From Clostridiales bacterium (GTDB lineage Bacteria > Bacillota > Clostridia > Oscillospirales > UBA644), in NCBI GenBank assembly GCA_016281915.1, contig JAEEJO010000077.1, forward strand, positions 191,508 to 255,507: DNA of 64,000 bases, read 5' to 3'. The position numbers and the translations under genes were made by a program. The notes under the pieces were generated by a model, which did no database searches, was not told where the DNA came from, and was given only the letters and a program-made list of their open reading frames with translations. Shown here one piece after another: positions 19,017 through 27,058 of this stretch; position 1 is the stretch's first letter, and each line of letters starts with the position of its first letter.

Positions 19017-19810
19017 AGAAAACACTCCTTCATTACCGAAACGGCATATTTTACTGAATCGGATATTTCAGTGTTGGCACTATAAGCATCCGAATAAACT
19101 TCTATAATAAAATTACCGTTATAGCCGACAGATTTCAGCATTGAAAAGAATTGCTTATAATCAAATGCTCCCTTACCCGGAAGCAAACATGAAGCATTTT
19201 TATCATAATCGTTAAGATGGACGAGCGCAAGCTTATCTGCAACAGCAACAGAAAACGTTAAAGGATCATACCCGTACATAACAGCCTGCTTGATATCAAA
19301 CGTAAATGCAACGTTATTGCCAAGCTGATCCGAAAAACGTTTTATAAAATCGAGATTGCCGCAAACATGTTGACGCACGTTTTCCTGAGAAAAAACAACG
19401 CCATGTTTTTTTGCTCGCTCAAAAAGCCCCGAATATACCTGACAGTATTTTTCGAAAGAAACCTGTTTTTCAGCCTTAAGACCGTGAAAGTTGAGAACAT
19501 TTGCTCCAAGCAGATTGCAAATATCAAAATACCTGTCGTAAATTTTCAATCCGTCTTCTGTTCTTCTGGGGTAATCCGAAAAAAACAGATAGCTTTCTGC
19601 AAACGATGTAAATGGATGAACTGAACAAACACTAAGTCCGTAACTGTCGATAATGCTTTTTATTTCTTTGATATACCCGATTTCCATTTCGGAATGAGTA
19701 TTAATGAACAGTTCAATTACATTTGCCCCTGTCTGCGCTATTTGCTCAATAACGGTTTCAGAAAGCATCGGATAGTAACATCCGGTAGAAACGCCAAGCT
19801 TATTCTTCAT
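19013..19810 (-). CDS. Sugar phosphate isomerase/epimerase-like TIM barrel (AP endonuclease 2 superfamily)
   Basis: 265-residue xylose-isomerase-like TIM barrel. Recognisable strands are [14 protein letters not shown] at the N-terminus, VLNFHGLK near 105, [14 protein letters not shown] near 145 (typical metal glutamate), [14 protein letters not shown] near 175 and LVHLNDYDK near 200 (His and Asp), FIIEVYSD near 242 (last metal glutamate). The metal-binding residues thus seem intact. The ATG at 19810 overlaps the SCIFF maturase stop; an ATG at 19822 is also possible, and neither has a good ribosome binding site, suggesting translational coupling. Substrate unknown. Wedged between ranthipeptide maturase and nrdR. 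Confidence 0.8.
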   Translation of the reverse strand: MKNKLGVSTGCYYPMLSETVIEQIAQTGANVIELFINTHSEMEIGYIKEIKSIIDSYGLSVCSVHPFTSFAESYLFFSDYPRRTEDGLKIYDRYFDICNLLGANVLNFHGLKAEKQVSFEKYCQVYSGLFERAKKHGVVFSQENVRQHVCGNLDFIKRFSDQLGNNVAFTFDIKQAVMYGYDPLTFSVAVADKLALVHLNDYDKNASCLLPGKGAFDYKQFFSMLKSVGYNGNFIIEVYSDAYSANTEISDSVKYAVSVMKECFL

Positions 19811-21218
19811 TAACGGCAGCATATGCTTTCAGATAAACGGCGCATTCAATACGTTTTCTTTCCATTTCGCATGAAATTTCATGAGGCTTGAGGATATCAC
19901 CGTGACAATTATAATTATTAGCAGCGCAACCGCCCGAACAATAATATTTTGCCCAACATTTTTCGCATACGGGTTTGTTGAGAACTGTAGATTTTTTGAA
20001 ATAATCAACGAGCTCACGCTTTGTATCAAAGCTTTCCATAACATTGCCGAGCTTGAAATCATCCATTCCCGCAAAACGGTGACACGGGAAAATATCCCCG
20101 TCGGGTGTGATTGCAACATATTCAGTTCCACAGCCGCAGCCTTTAACACGTTTTACTACGCAAGGTCCCTGATCAAGGTCTATCATAAAGTGGAAAAAGT
20201 TGAAAAACTCACCCTTATCATGTATCTGTGCCATTTTGTCAGTCAGTCTGTCATACTCTGAGAAAATACGGTCAAGATGTTCTTCCTTAATGGCAAGTGG
20301 ATCGTTTTTATCAAGAACTACAGGTTCAACGGAAACCTGGTCGAATCCGAGTGAACGTATATGTTCAACATCAGACGCAAAATCAAGGTTGCGCGCGGTA
20401 AACGTTCCGCGAACATAATAATCCTTGCCTGCCCTGTTTTTGACCAGCTTTTTGAATTTGGGAACAATTCTGTCGTATGAACCGTTACCGGCAACATCAT
20501 AACGAACAGAATCGTTGATTTCTTTTCTGCCGTCAAGTGAGAGCACAACGTTTGACATCTCACGGTTAATATATTCGGCAACATCGTCATTTAAAAGGAT
20601 ACCGTTTGTTGTTATTGTAAACCTGAAATATTTGTTGTGCTGCTTTTCAATTGATCTTGCATATTCAACAGTCTTTTTAACGACATCGAAATTAAGAAGA
20701 GGTTCTCCTCCGAAAAAGTCGACTTCGAGATTATGTCTTGTTCCAGATCTCTCAATTACAAAATCGATTGCGCGTTTCGCAACCTCAAAAGGCATGTTCT
20801 TCCGTCCGTGTCCGAAATCTCCGCCTTCAGCAAAGCAGTATTTGCATCTGAGATTACAGTCATGGGAAATATGAAGACAAAGCGCTTTTATGGGATAATC
20901 ATCAGGTAAGTTTATCTCATAGTCGCGTTCTGCAAACAGAAGCTCATCTTCATAAAGAGATTTAAGTTCCGAGAACGCTTCTTCTATATTCTCAGGGTCA
21001 AAGATGAAATCTGAAACGAGAACATTCTTGATCTCGGCAGGACAGGATGAGCATGAAAACACCGATTCGGGAGTGCAGACTTTTACTGCGTCGTCGCCTT
21101 CGCACGCACTGTTAATAAGCCTACAGAGTTCATAAGCGGTCGGTTCAAGAACATGAACCGAACCGCTTTCAACGTCCAAAACGATATTTATGCCGTTTTT
21201 TGAGTAAAGGTGCAGCAT
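19800..21218 (-). CDS. scfB: Radical SAM thioether-forming SCIFF peptide maturase
   Basis: 472-residue radical SAM/SPASM enzyme that installs a sulfur-to-carbon thioether in the SCIFF precursor encoded directly upstream. An N-terminal RRE-like domain (residues 1-60, with HVLEPTAYELCRLI) precedes the radical SAM cluster motif C121-x3-C125-x2-C128 (DCNLRCKYC). The C-terminal SPASM region is cysteine-rich (CGCGTEY, FPCHRF, CEKCWAKYYCSGGC, then CEMERKRIEC) and holds auxiliary Fe-S clusters. The ATG follows the peptide stop codon with no gap. Known relatives in Thermoanaerobacter and Clostridium thermocellum form a Cys-Thr thioether. The call is firm; the biological role of SCIFF is unknown. Confidence 0.95.
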   Translation of the reverse strand: MLHLYSKNGINIVLDVESGSVHVLEPTAYELCRLINSACEGDDAVKVCTPESVFSCSSCPAEIKNVLVSDFIFDPENIEEAFSELKSLYEDELLFAERDYEINLPDDYPIKALCLHISHDCNLRCKYCFAEGGDFGHGRKNMPFEVAKRAIDFVIERSGTRHNLEVDFFGGEPLLNFDVVKKTVEYARSIEKQHNKYFRFTITTNGILLNDDVAEYINREMSNVVLSLDGRKEINDSVRYDVAGNGSYDRIVPKFKKLVKNRAGKDYYVRGTFTARNLDFASDVEHIRSLGFDQVSVEPVVLDKNDPLAIKEEHLDRIFSEYDRLTDKMAQIHDKGEFFNFFHFMIDLDQGPCVVKRVKGCGCGTEYVAITPDGDIFPCHRFAGMDDFKLGNVMESFDTKRELVDYFKKSTVLNKPVCEKCWAKYYCSGGCAANNYNCHGDILKPHEISCEMERKRIECAVYLKAYAAVNEE

Positions 21219-21368
21219 TTATTTACGAGCTTCGTTCTCGCACTTCTGGTTGGCGACAGTGCAGGAAGTTTTGCAGGCGCTCTGGCAGGAAGTCTGGCAT
21301 TCGCCGCATCCGCCTTTACAAGCTGATTTTTTGAGGGTTTTTTTAACAAGAGTTTTAACCTGTTTCAT
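21219..21368 (-). CDS. scfA: SCIFF ranthipeptide precursor
   Basis: 49-residue ribosomally made peptide with the SCIFF (six cysteines in forty-five residues) signature. A basic leader (MKQVKTLVKKTLKKSA) is followed by a core with CGECQTSCQSACKTSC and a final Cys at 43. Cysteines fall at 17, 21, 24, 28, 32, 36 and 43, so there is one more (C17) than the usual six. C32 and T37 match the positions reported as thioether-linked in characterised homologues. GGAG lies 8 nt before the ATG, and the stop abuts the maturase ATG. Likely co-transcribed with yajC. Confidence 0.95.
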   Translation of the reverse strand: MKQVKTLVKKTLKKSACKGGCGECQTSCQSACKTSCTVANQKCENEARK

Positions 21369-21410
21369 ATTATGCTCTCCTTAATGATTTTATATTTTAT
21401 GTTATGTTGA

Positions 21411-21827
21411 TCAGGAATCCGAAATAGTATCCTTAGACTGGATAGCCCATTTCTTAATTGAGATACGGTTTTTATCAGCACCGGTCTCGATAATATACGT
21501 ATCGTCATCCTTTATCTGACGAACAATGCCCGTGATTCCGCCGATTGTTGTTATCTGGTCGCCTATCTCTATGCTGTTACGCATCTTTTGAGTTTCTTTT
21601 TCCTGTTTGCGCTGAGGTCTGATAAGAAAGAAATAAAATGCAACGATTACAAGAACAAAAGGAATGAAGCTTAAAAGCGTAGTCCATATATTAGCGGTCG
21701 GCTGTGTTGCAGCTGATGCAGCTGCGTCTGTCGCGTTTGCAGCAGTCCCGTTGAGATAACTGTCTACATTATCAACTGCAGAGTCAAGAAGGATGGAAAG
21801 TGCTGTGAATATTTTAGATAAAAACAT
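21411..21827 (-). CDS. yajC: Preprotein translocase subunit YajC
   Basis: Small single-pass protein of the Sec accessory complex, 138 residues. An N-terminal Ala/Thr-rich segment precedes the transmembrane helix (about residues 47-67, SFIPFVLVIVAFYFFLIRPQ) and the conserved cytosolic motif RPQRKQEKETQKMRN with GDQITTIGGITGIV. The ATG at 21827 has GGAGG 8 nt upstream; the longer frame from 21890 would begin at the promoter and is rejected. The N-terminus is longer than typical YajC (about 45 extra residues before the helix). Head of the run yajC-SCIFF-maturase-epimerase-nrdR-radC-uvrBA. Confidence 0.93.
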   Translation of the reverse strand: MFLSKIFTALSILLDSAVDNVDSYLNGTAANATDAAASAATQPTANIWTTLLSFIPFVLVIVAFYFFLIRPQRKQEKETQKMRNSIEIGDQITTIGGITGIVRQIKDDDTYIIETGADKNRISIKKWAIQSKDTISDS

Positions 21828-21861
21828 AGATATCCTCCAAAATGAATTTATGTTTATATTA

Positions 21862-21890
21862 ATTATACAATATATAGATAAAAAAAGCAA
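21862..21890 (-). promoter_or_regulatory. Sigma-A promoter of the yajC-SCIFF operon
   Basis: Minus strand TTGCTT, 17-nt spacer, consensus TATAAT, about 35 nt upstream of the yajC ATG. Confidence 0.72.
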
Positions 21891-21968
21891 GTGTTTTAAG
21901 AAAGAAGATTATGACATTTTTCTGATAATTCTGTTTTTACATGTGCTTTATGCGATTAATTTCGATGT

Positions 21969-22931
21969 TCAGTTCGGGTTTTTGATTTGAGGATCAATAC
22001 TCACGGAATCATCGGAATTATCAGAGACGATATTTGATTCGTCATCGTTATCGGATTTTTCGGTAGATTCCGTAACAAATACCGCATCATTGTTTTTTGC
22101 TCCCGTTGCTTTATCCTGTTTTTTCGAAACAAGAATAACAAATCGAAGGATTACAAGTGAAACGAGAAAATCGGCGATATAAGAAAACATATTCTCAACA
22201 GGAACATTGTAAGGATTACCGGGAAGGAAATAAATCACGAATTCTACAAGATGCATAACTGCAAGGAAAAAAGCACAGAGACCGAAAGCAGCAAAATAAC
22301 GTTTAACGCGAAGTCCCGCGAGAAGCTTTGAGAAGTTCAGACACGATAAAACGATAAATCCAAGAAGAAGTATTGTGTGGGTGCTGTAGGCCTTCGAAAG
22401 TATTTCGTTCATATCCATAAAACGTGTAAACAAACGAAGTAGATAATAAAACGTCAAAGACAGAGAAAGAATGGACATAAACGAACTTACTGAATATCTT
22501 CTGGGATCAGAAACGTAGAAAACGATAAAAATACATGACAGTGCAGCAAGTATCAAAATATATATTTTGGAATCTGCAAACATATCGGTAATTTTTTCAT
22601 ATGAAAAGTTGATTTCAAATTCAACAAGAAGATCGCGCAACGCACTTCCGAGAATAAAGACTGCAGAAGCTATCATGATAACCTTATCCGGAACGCTGAT
22701 AGCGCCCAGTCTCTTCCTTAGGGTTTTGGATTCCTGTTTAGTTAAAAAAATCTCAGAGATAAAAAAGGCAATAACAAGGAAGATAAATATATTGCAAAGA
22801 AGTGGGATAAAGCTTTCGAGATAGTAAAATCCGCTTGACGGCTCAATAGCAAACAGAATCTCGAGCGTTCGGAAAAGAAGCCCGAAAATAGATAAGGGAA
22901 GAAGCATTTTTGTGTAGATTTTGGTTTTCAT
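21969..22931 (-). CDS. Polytopic membrane protein of unknown function
   Basis: 320-residue protein with about seven to eight hydrophobic helices (roughly residues 8-30, 37-60, 85-105, 125-142, 150-170, 185-207, 213-233, 245-265) and an acidic, Ser/Asp-rich cytoplasmic-looking tail (about 270-320). I recognise no family motif. ATG at 22931 directly follows an in-frame GTG; AAAAGG lies about 13 nt upstream. It has its own promoter and is followed by the yajC promoter, so it appears to be a single-gene unit. The family is unknown to me. Confidence 0.7.
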   Translation of the reverse strand: MKTKIYTKMLLPLSIFGLLFRTLEILFAIEPSSGFYYLESFIPLLCNIFIFLVIAFFISEIFLTKQESKTLRKRLGAISVPDKVIMIASAVFILGSALRDLLVEFEINFSYEKITDMFADSKIYILILAALSCIFIVFYVSDPRRYSVSSFMSILSLSLTFYYLLRLFTRFMDMNEILSKAYSTHTILLLGFIVLSCLNFSKLLAGLRVKRYFAAFGLCAFFLAVMHLVEFVIYFLPGNPYNVPVENMFSYIADFLVSLVILRFVILVSKKQDKATGAKNNDAVFVTESTEKSDNDDESNIVSDNSDDSVSIDPQIKNPN

Positions 22932-22974
22932 CACAGAATATGATCCTTTTTGAGTATAATTTCTCGATTTTTAT

Positions 22975-23003
22975 ATTATACAATATCATGCTCAAAAAGT
23001 CAA
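22975..23003 (-). promoter_or_regulatory. Sigma-A promoter of the unknown membrane protein
   Basis: Minus strand TTGACT, 17-nt spacer, consensus TATAAT, about 40 nt upstream of the start. Confidence 0.75.
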
Positions 23004-23047
23004 GCATTTTAACAGATTTATCAGATTATTGATAAATTTGAGCACTA

Positions 23048-23078
23048 AAAAAGCCGTTCAAAAGCTGAACGGCTTTTT
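23048..23078 (-). terminator. Intrinsic terminator after degV
   Basis: Perfect 13-bp stem (core AAGCCGTTCA with TGAACGGCTT, 5-nt loop) with T-runs on both sides, 13 nt downstream of the degV stop. It closes the unit starting at 30.9 kb. Confidence 0.9.
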
Positions 23079-23090
23079 AATTGCTATGGT

Positions 23091-23945
23091 TTAATCTTCG
23101 GTTTCGAAAAGAATACCGAGAGTGTTTGGTCCGCAATGGGAAGATATTGTAGCCCCTGCCCGGGTATTATAAACATTTTCGAATATTCCGGTTGCCCTGA
23201 CAGCTTCGACGCACGCCGAAACATATTCGGGATGATCGATGCATGTATGAGTAATAAATACGCGTTTTTTAGAGAATTTCATACCGTCAACAGAAAGTCG
23301 GTCATTAATATATTTAACGAGGATATCTTCCATCTTTCCGCGGTATTTTTTACCTACTCCGAGTTTACCGTTTATAACTTCTATGCAAGGGTGAAGTTTA
23401 AGAAGATTCGCTCCCAAAGCGGATACAGCCGAGCAACGGCCGCCCTTATAAAGATAGTCAAGTCTGTCTATGATAAAGCTGACGTTCATGTTTTTTGTTT
23501 CGTTGTCAACTTTTTTTGCTATCTCTTCGGCTGCAATTCCGGCATCTCTCATATCGCAAGCTTTAAGAAGACTGAGAGCGATACCCGTTGAAAGATTTAT
23601 TGAATCTACAATGTATACATTCCCTACTTCCTTTCCTGCAATCATCGCATTCTGCATTGTAGAGGAAAGATCGTTGCCGATACCGATAAATACCACGTCA
23701 CATCCGTCATCAACAAACGGCTTGAAAAACGCGATAAAATCACCAACGCTTCTTGCAGCAGTTTTAGGAAGGACACCGGTCTTGTCTACGTAGCTGAAAA
23801 TATCTACAGGAAATATATCTTCACCGTCAAGAAATGTTTCGCTGCCCAGGACGACATTAAGAGGCAAAACCTTAATATCTGACTGCTCGATCAGTTCTTT
23901 CGAGAGATCACAGCAGCTGTCCGTTGCAATTACTACTTTACGCAA
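23091..23945 (-). CDS. DegV family fatty-acid-binding protein
   Basis: 284-residue cytosolic lipid-binding protein of the DegV/FakB fold. FakB proteins present fatty acids to the kinase FakA for phosphorylation. Signature stretches are IATDSCCDLSKEL at the N-terminus, the serine-containing VGDFIAFFKPF near residue 66, IVDSINLSTG near 112 and DRLDYLYKGGRCS near 160, which carries the arginine/lysine loop that coordinates the carboxylate. It lies 12 nt after the alpha-mannosidase gene and ends the unit. Multiple DegV paralogues are common in Bacillota and not all are FakB. Confidence 0.9.
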   Translation of the reverse strand: MRKVVIATDSCCDLSKELIEQSDIKVLPLNVVLGSETFLDGEDIFPVDIFSYVDKTGVLPKTAARSVGDFIAFFKPFVDDGCDVVFIGIGNDLSSTMQNAMIAGKEVGNVYIVDSINLSTGIALSLLKACDMRDAGIAAEEIAKKVDNETKNMNVSFIIDRLDYLYKGGRCSAVSALGANLLKLHPCIEVINGKLGVGKKYRGKMEDILVKYINDRLSVDGMKFSKKRVFITHTCIDHPEYVSACVEAVRATGIFENVYNTRAGATISSHCGPNTLGILFETED

Positions 23946-23957
23946 GGTTATTCCTCC

Positions 23958-26900
23958 TTAAAATTCAATGAGAACGGTCTTGATTTCAAAAGGTTTGACA
24001 TACATTTCAAAATCTGCACATTCAGAAACAGGAGCTTTCTCTTCTTCAAGCATATTTGTTTCGGTTATACGCTTAATGCCGTTGATGCCTACATGAGCGC
24101 GAACTTTCTTGCCCGTGCCGAGAGCGTCGTAAAATCTAATAACAACGCCGTTTACGTTTTCTGCCTTTTTAACAGCCTCAACGATTATATTCGAAGAATC
24201 GAATTTAATAAGAGATTCCGAAGCATCGCAGCGACCGCCGACCGTTGTAACGTTAACGTTCAATTCATATGCGGGTCTGATGACGTTTTCAACAGAAAAT
24301 GTATCATGCGGAAGAAGTGAATATGTAAACGTATGAACACCGTTATCGCCTCTCGGGTCAGGATGTGTGCTGCTCTTAAGAAGAGTGGGACGGACATCGC
24401 TGCCGAGCACTGAAATACCGTATTTGCAGTCATTTAAAATTGCGGCGCCGAATTCCATTTCGGAAATATCAGTCCATTTATGGTTGCATACTTCAAAACG
24501 TGCTCTGTCCTGTGAAAGGTTTCTGTGAGTAGGACGTTCAGCATAACCGTATTGTATCTCGTGACGTGCGGTTCCTGAGAAAACATTGAGTTCAAAGCCG
24601 GCTTTAAGCAGTTTATGTTTTTCTTTCCAGTCGACCTTAGTTTCAAAGTCAACTTTTTTGCTGTCTGAATAGAAAACCATATCCTGAGTAAACGTGGACG
24701 CCTCGCCTATCTTCCAAACGCTTCTGATACGAAGCTGAAGTTCTCCGTTAGCTATAAGTTCACGGGAAACAAGATTTTTCTGAAGCTGCATCTTAAGATA
24801 CTGATCGGGATTTATATCCCAGTTGTCCCAGTAATTCGGAAGGTCTTCACCAAGCCAGATAGAGTTGAGGGCTCCGCCTTCTTTAACAAGCTCACGTCCT
24901 GATGACTTATCGATAAAACTTGAAATTCTGCCTATTTTATCAAATTTGATCTCAGCATAAGGAGTAACTACTTTTGTAAGCGCAGCGTTAACTCTGAACG
25001 GAGTCTTTGCAGATTCTTTGATTTCATCAAGAGTATAAACGGCAGCAGCAAGCGCAGGAACATCGGCACCGGAAACATAGACTTTGTTTACGCCGTCAAT
25101 ATCGGTGAATTTCTGCGCTTTGAGACCTTTGGGCGCCTTATCCGTGTTTTCAAGAACGAATGACTTTCTGTTCCAGCTCAGATCGTTGAATACGGTTATT
25201 TCATCATTGTTTATATCTGTAATTTCGAGAGTTTTTTCAGAAGTAAGAAGTTTTGCAGCCGCAATACCTTCCTTAAAAGCTAAGATAGCTTCATCGTTTA
25301 CACGTGCGATCGATGAGCCGGGAAGTATATCGTGGAACTGGTGCATGAGAAGATGTTTCCAAAGCTTTTCGAGCTCTTCTGCGGGATATCCTTTACCGCG
25401 AAGGAACGCAAGCGTAGCTATAAACTCAGCATCTCTCATAGCAAATTCAAGTTTTCTGTTACCCTTTTTTACCCCTGCAATAGACGTCAGCGTTCCTCTG
25501 TGAAGCTCGAGATAAAGCTCACCGAACCATTTGGGAAGATCAACAGACGTTTCTTCAAGCTTATGCATGAATTTTGAAACCGTTGTCATTTCGCCTTTGG
25601 GGCAGCCTTCAAGATCGCGGACACGTTTTGCATATTCAGCAAGTTCGTAGGTCGGTCCGCCGCCTCCGTCGCCGTGACCGAGAGCTGCAAGACGCATTTC
25701 CTGAACATCTTTATGCTGAACGTCGTTCCACATCGAAATCAGAGTCTCAGGTGTGGGATTGGCGGGAATCGTATTGAAATGAGCGAGTACGGAAGAACCG
25801 TCAATACCTTCCCAGACAAAAGTATCGTAAGGGAAACGGTTTGTATCGTTCCATGAAAGCTTAGTCGTGCAGAAGTAGTTTATTCCGCAGCCTTTAAGTA
25901 TCTGAGGAAGCGCTGCAGAGTATCCGAAAACATCAGGTTCCCAGAGAACATCTGATGAAAAACCGTAATATTTTCTTGTGAACGACTGACCGACAAGAAG
26001 CTGACGGACAAAACTTTCGCCTGAAGTTATATTGCAGTCAGGTTCGACCCACATTCCGCCGTTAGGTTCCCATCTGCCTTCTTTTACGCGCTCCTGGATG
26101 CGTGCAAAAAGTTCCGGATAGTCCTGACGAATGAAGTCGGCATGGCAGGGTGCGCTCTGGATAAATATAAAGTCATCATTCTGTTCCATAAGGTTGAGAA
26201 CGGAAGAGAATGTCCTGCCGCATTTTCTGCGCGTTTCACTTATCGGCCAAAGCCATGCCGTATCTATATGGGAGTGACCGACAAGACCGATGGTAGGAGC
26301 AGTTTTTGAGTTTTTGGAGGCAAGGAAAGGCTTCATGACGGAGCATGCCTCTGCAAGTTTGGGACGCCATTCAGATTCTGGAGTTTCATCAGGATCACCG
26401 TTGATTATGGCGAAAACCATTTCGAGCACTTTCATGCCTTTTGCCATACGAAGGTTGTTTTTATCGTTATGTGTTGCTTTTACAAATGAGAGTATCGTTG
26501 CAAGATCAAAAATAAAATCACGGACGTCTTCACGTTCCTGAGCGATGAAAATACCTCCGAAAGTCTTACAGCCTTTAACAATTTTAGGATTAGACTCCCC
26601 TATTCCGCAGCCGGGGAACCAGTGTCCGCTGTATGCCTCGAAAGCAAAATGATACTTATCACCTTTTTTAGCTGATTTGACAAGATGGACGTACGGATGA
26701 TTATTATCGAAAACACCCTTCAGTATATCATTTGCAAACCAAAGTGTTTCACCGTTTGTTTTAGCACCGACAAAAAGACGTTTACCATCCATTGAGGCAG
26801 GGATTTTATAATCACAACGGAACCACGCCGTTATGCCTTCGTCACCCCACGCACTGCCTTTTTCGACGGGAGTTCCTTTTTGCGACGGTTCATGCTGAAG

Positions 26901-27020
26901 TCTTTCGGGTGTTTCAAAAATCGTTACGCCCGTTACTTCCGCAATGTCCTCAAAGCGGTAGCGTTCATACTTTCTCAAGGCTCTGTTGAGTTTTTCAGTC
27001 AAAGTGTTGACAACAAGCAT
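23958..27020 (-). CDS. Alpha-mannosidase, GH38
   Basis: 1020-residue retaining exo-alpha-mannosidase of glycoside hydrolase family 38. No signal peptide, so cytosolic. N-terminal domain, then the catalytic barrel beginning with GHSHIDTAWLWP near residue 250 (zinc His and Asp), nucleophile aspartate in LWEPDVFGYSAALPQIL near 355, and zinc histidine in MHQFHDILPGSSI near 563, followed by the long beta-sandwich C-terminal domains. RBS AAGGAG before the ATG. Probably trims alpha-mannosides imported as oligosaccharides, for example from host N-glycans or plant and yeast mannans; the linkage is not predictable. Lies 38 nt after the repeat-protein gene, likely the same transcript. Confidence 0.94.
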   Translation of the reverse strand: MLVVNTLTEKLNRALRKYERYRFEDIAEVTGVTIFETPERLQHEPSQKGTPVEKGSAWGDEGITAWFRCDYKIPASMDGKRLFVGAKTNGETLWFANDILKGVFDNNHPYVHLVKSAKKGDKYHFAFEAYSGHWFPGCGIGESNPKIVKGCKTFGGIFIAQEREDVRDFIFDLATILSFVKATHNDKNNLRMAKGMKVLEMVFAIINGDPDETPESEWRPKLAEACSVMKPFLASKNSKTAPTIGLVGHSHIDTAWLWPISETRRKCGRTFSSVLNLMEQNDDFIFIQSAPCHADFIRQDYPELFARIQERVKEGRWEPNGGMWVEPDCNITSGESFVRQLLVGQSFTRKYYGFSSDVLWEPDVFGYSAALPQILKGCGINYFCTTKLSWNDTNRFPYDTFVWEGIDGSSVLAHFNTIPANPTPETLISMWNDVQHKDVQEMRLAALGHGDGGGGPTYELAEYAKRVRDLEGCPKGEMTTVSKFMHKLEETSVDLPKWFGELYLELHRGTLTSIAGVKKGNRKLEFAMRDAEFIATLAFLRGKGYPAEELEKLWKHLLMHQFHDILPGSSIARVNDEAILAFKEGIAAAKLLTSEKTLEITDINNDEITVFNDLSWNRKSFVLENTDKAPKGLKAQKFTDIDGVNKVYVSGADVPALAAAVYTLDEIKESAKTPFRVNAALTKVVTPYAEIKFDKIGRISSFIDKSSGRELVKEGGALNSIWLGEDLPNYWDNWDINPDQYLKMQLQKNLVSRELIANGELQLRIRSVWKIGEASTFTQDMVFYSDSKKVDFETKVDWKEKHKLLKAGFELNVFSGTARHEIQYGYAERPTHRNLSQDRARFEVCNHKWTDISEMEFGAAILNDCKYGISVLGSDVRPTLLKSSTHPDPRGDNGVHTFTYSLLPHDTFSVENVIRPAYELNVNVTTVGGRCDASESLIKFDSSNIIVEAVKKAENVNGVVIRFYDALGTGKKVRAHVGINGIKRITETNMLEEEKAPVSECADFEMYVKPFEIKTVLIEF

Positions 27021-27058
27021 ACTTTATCTCCTTTAAAATTTTTAGTTATGTAATAATG

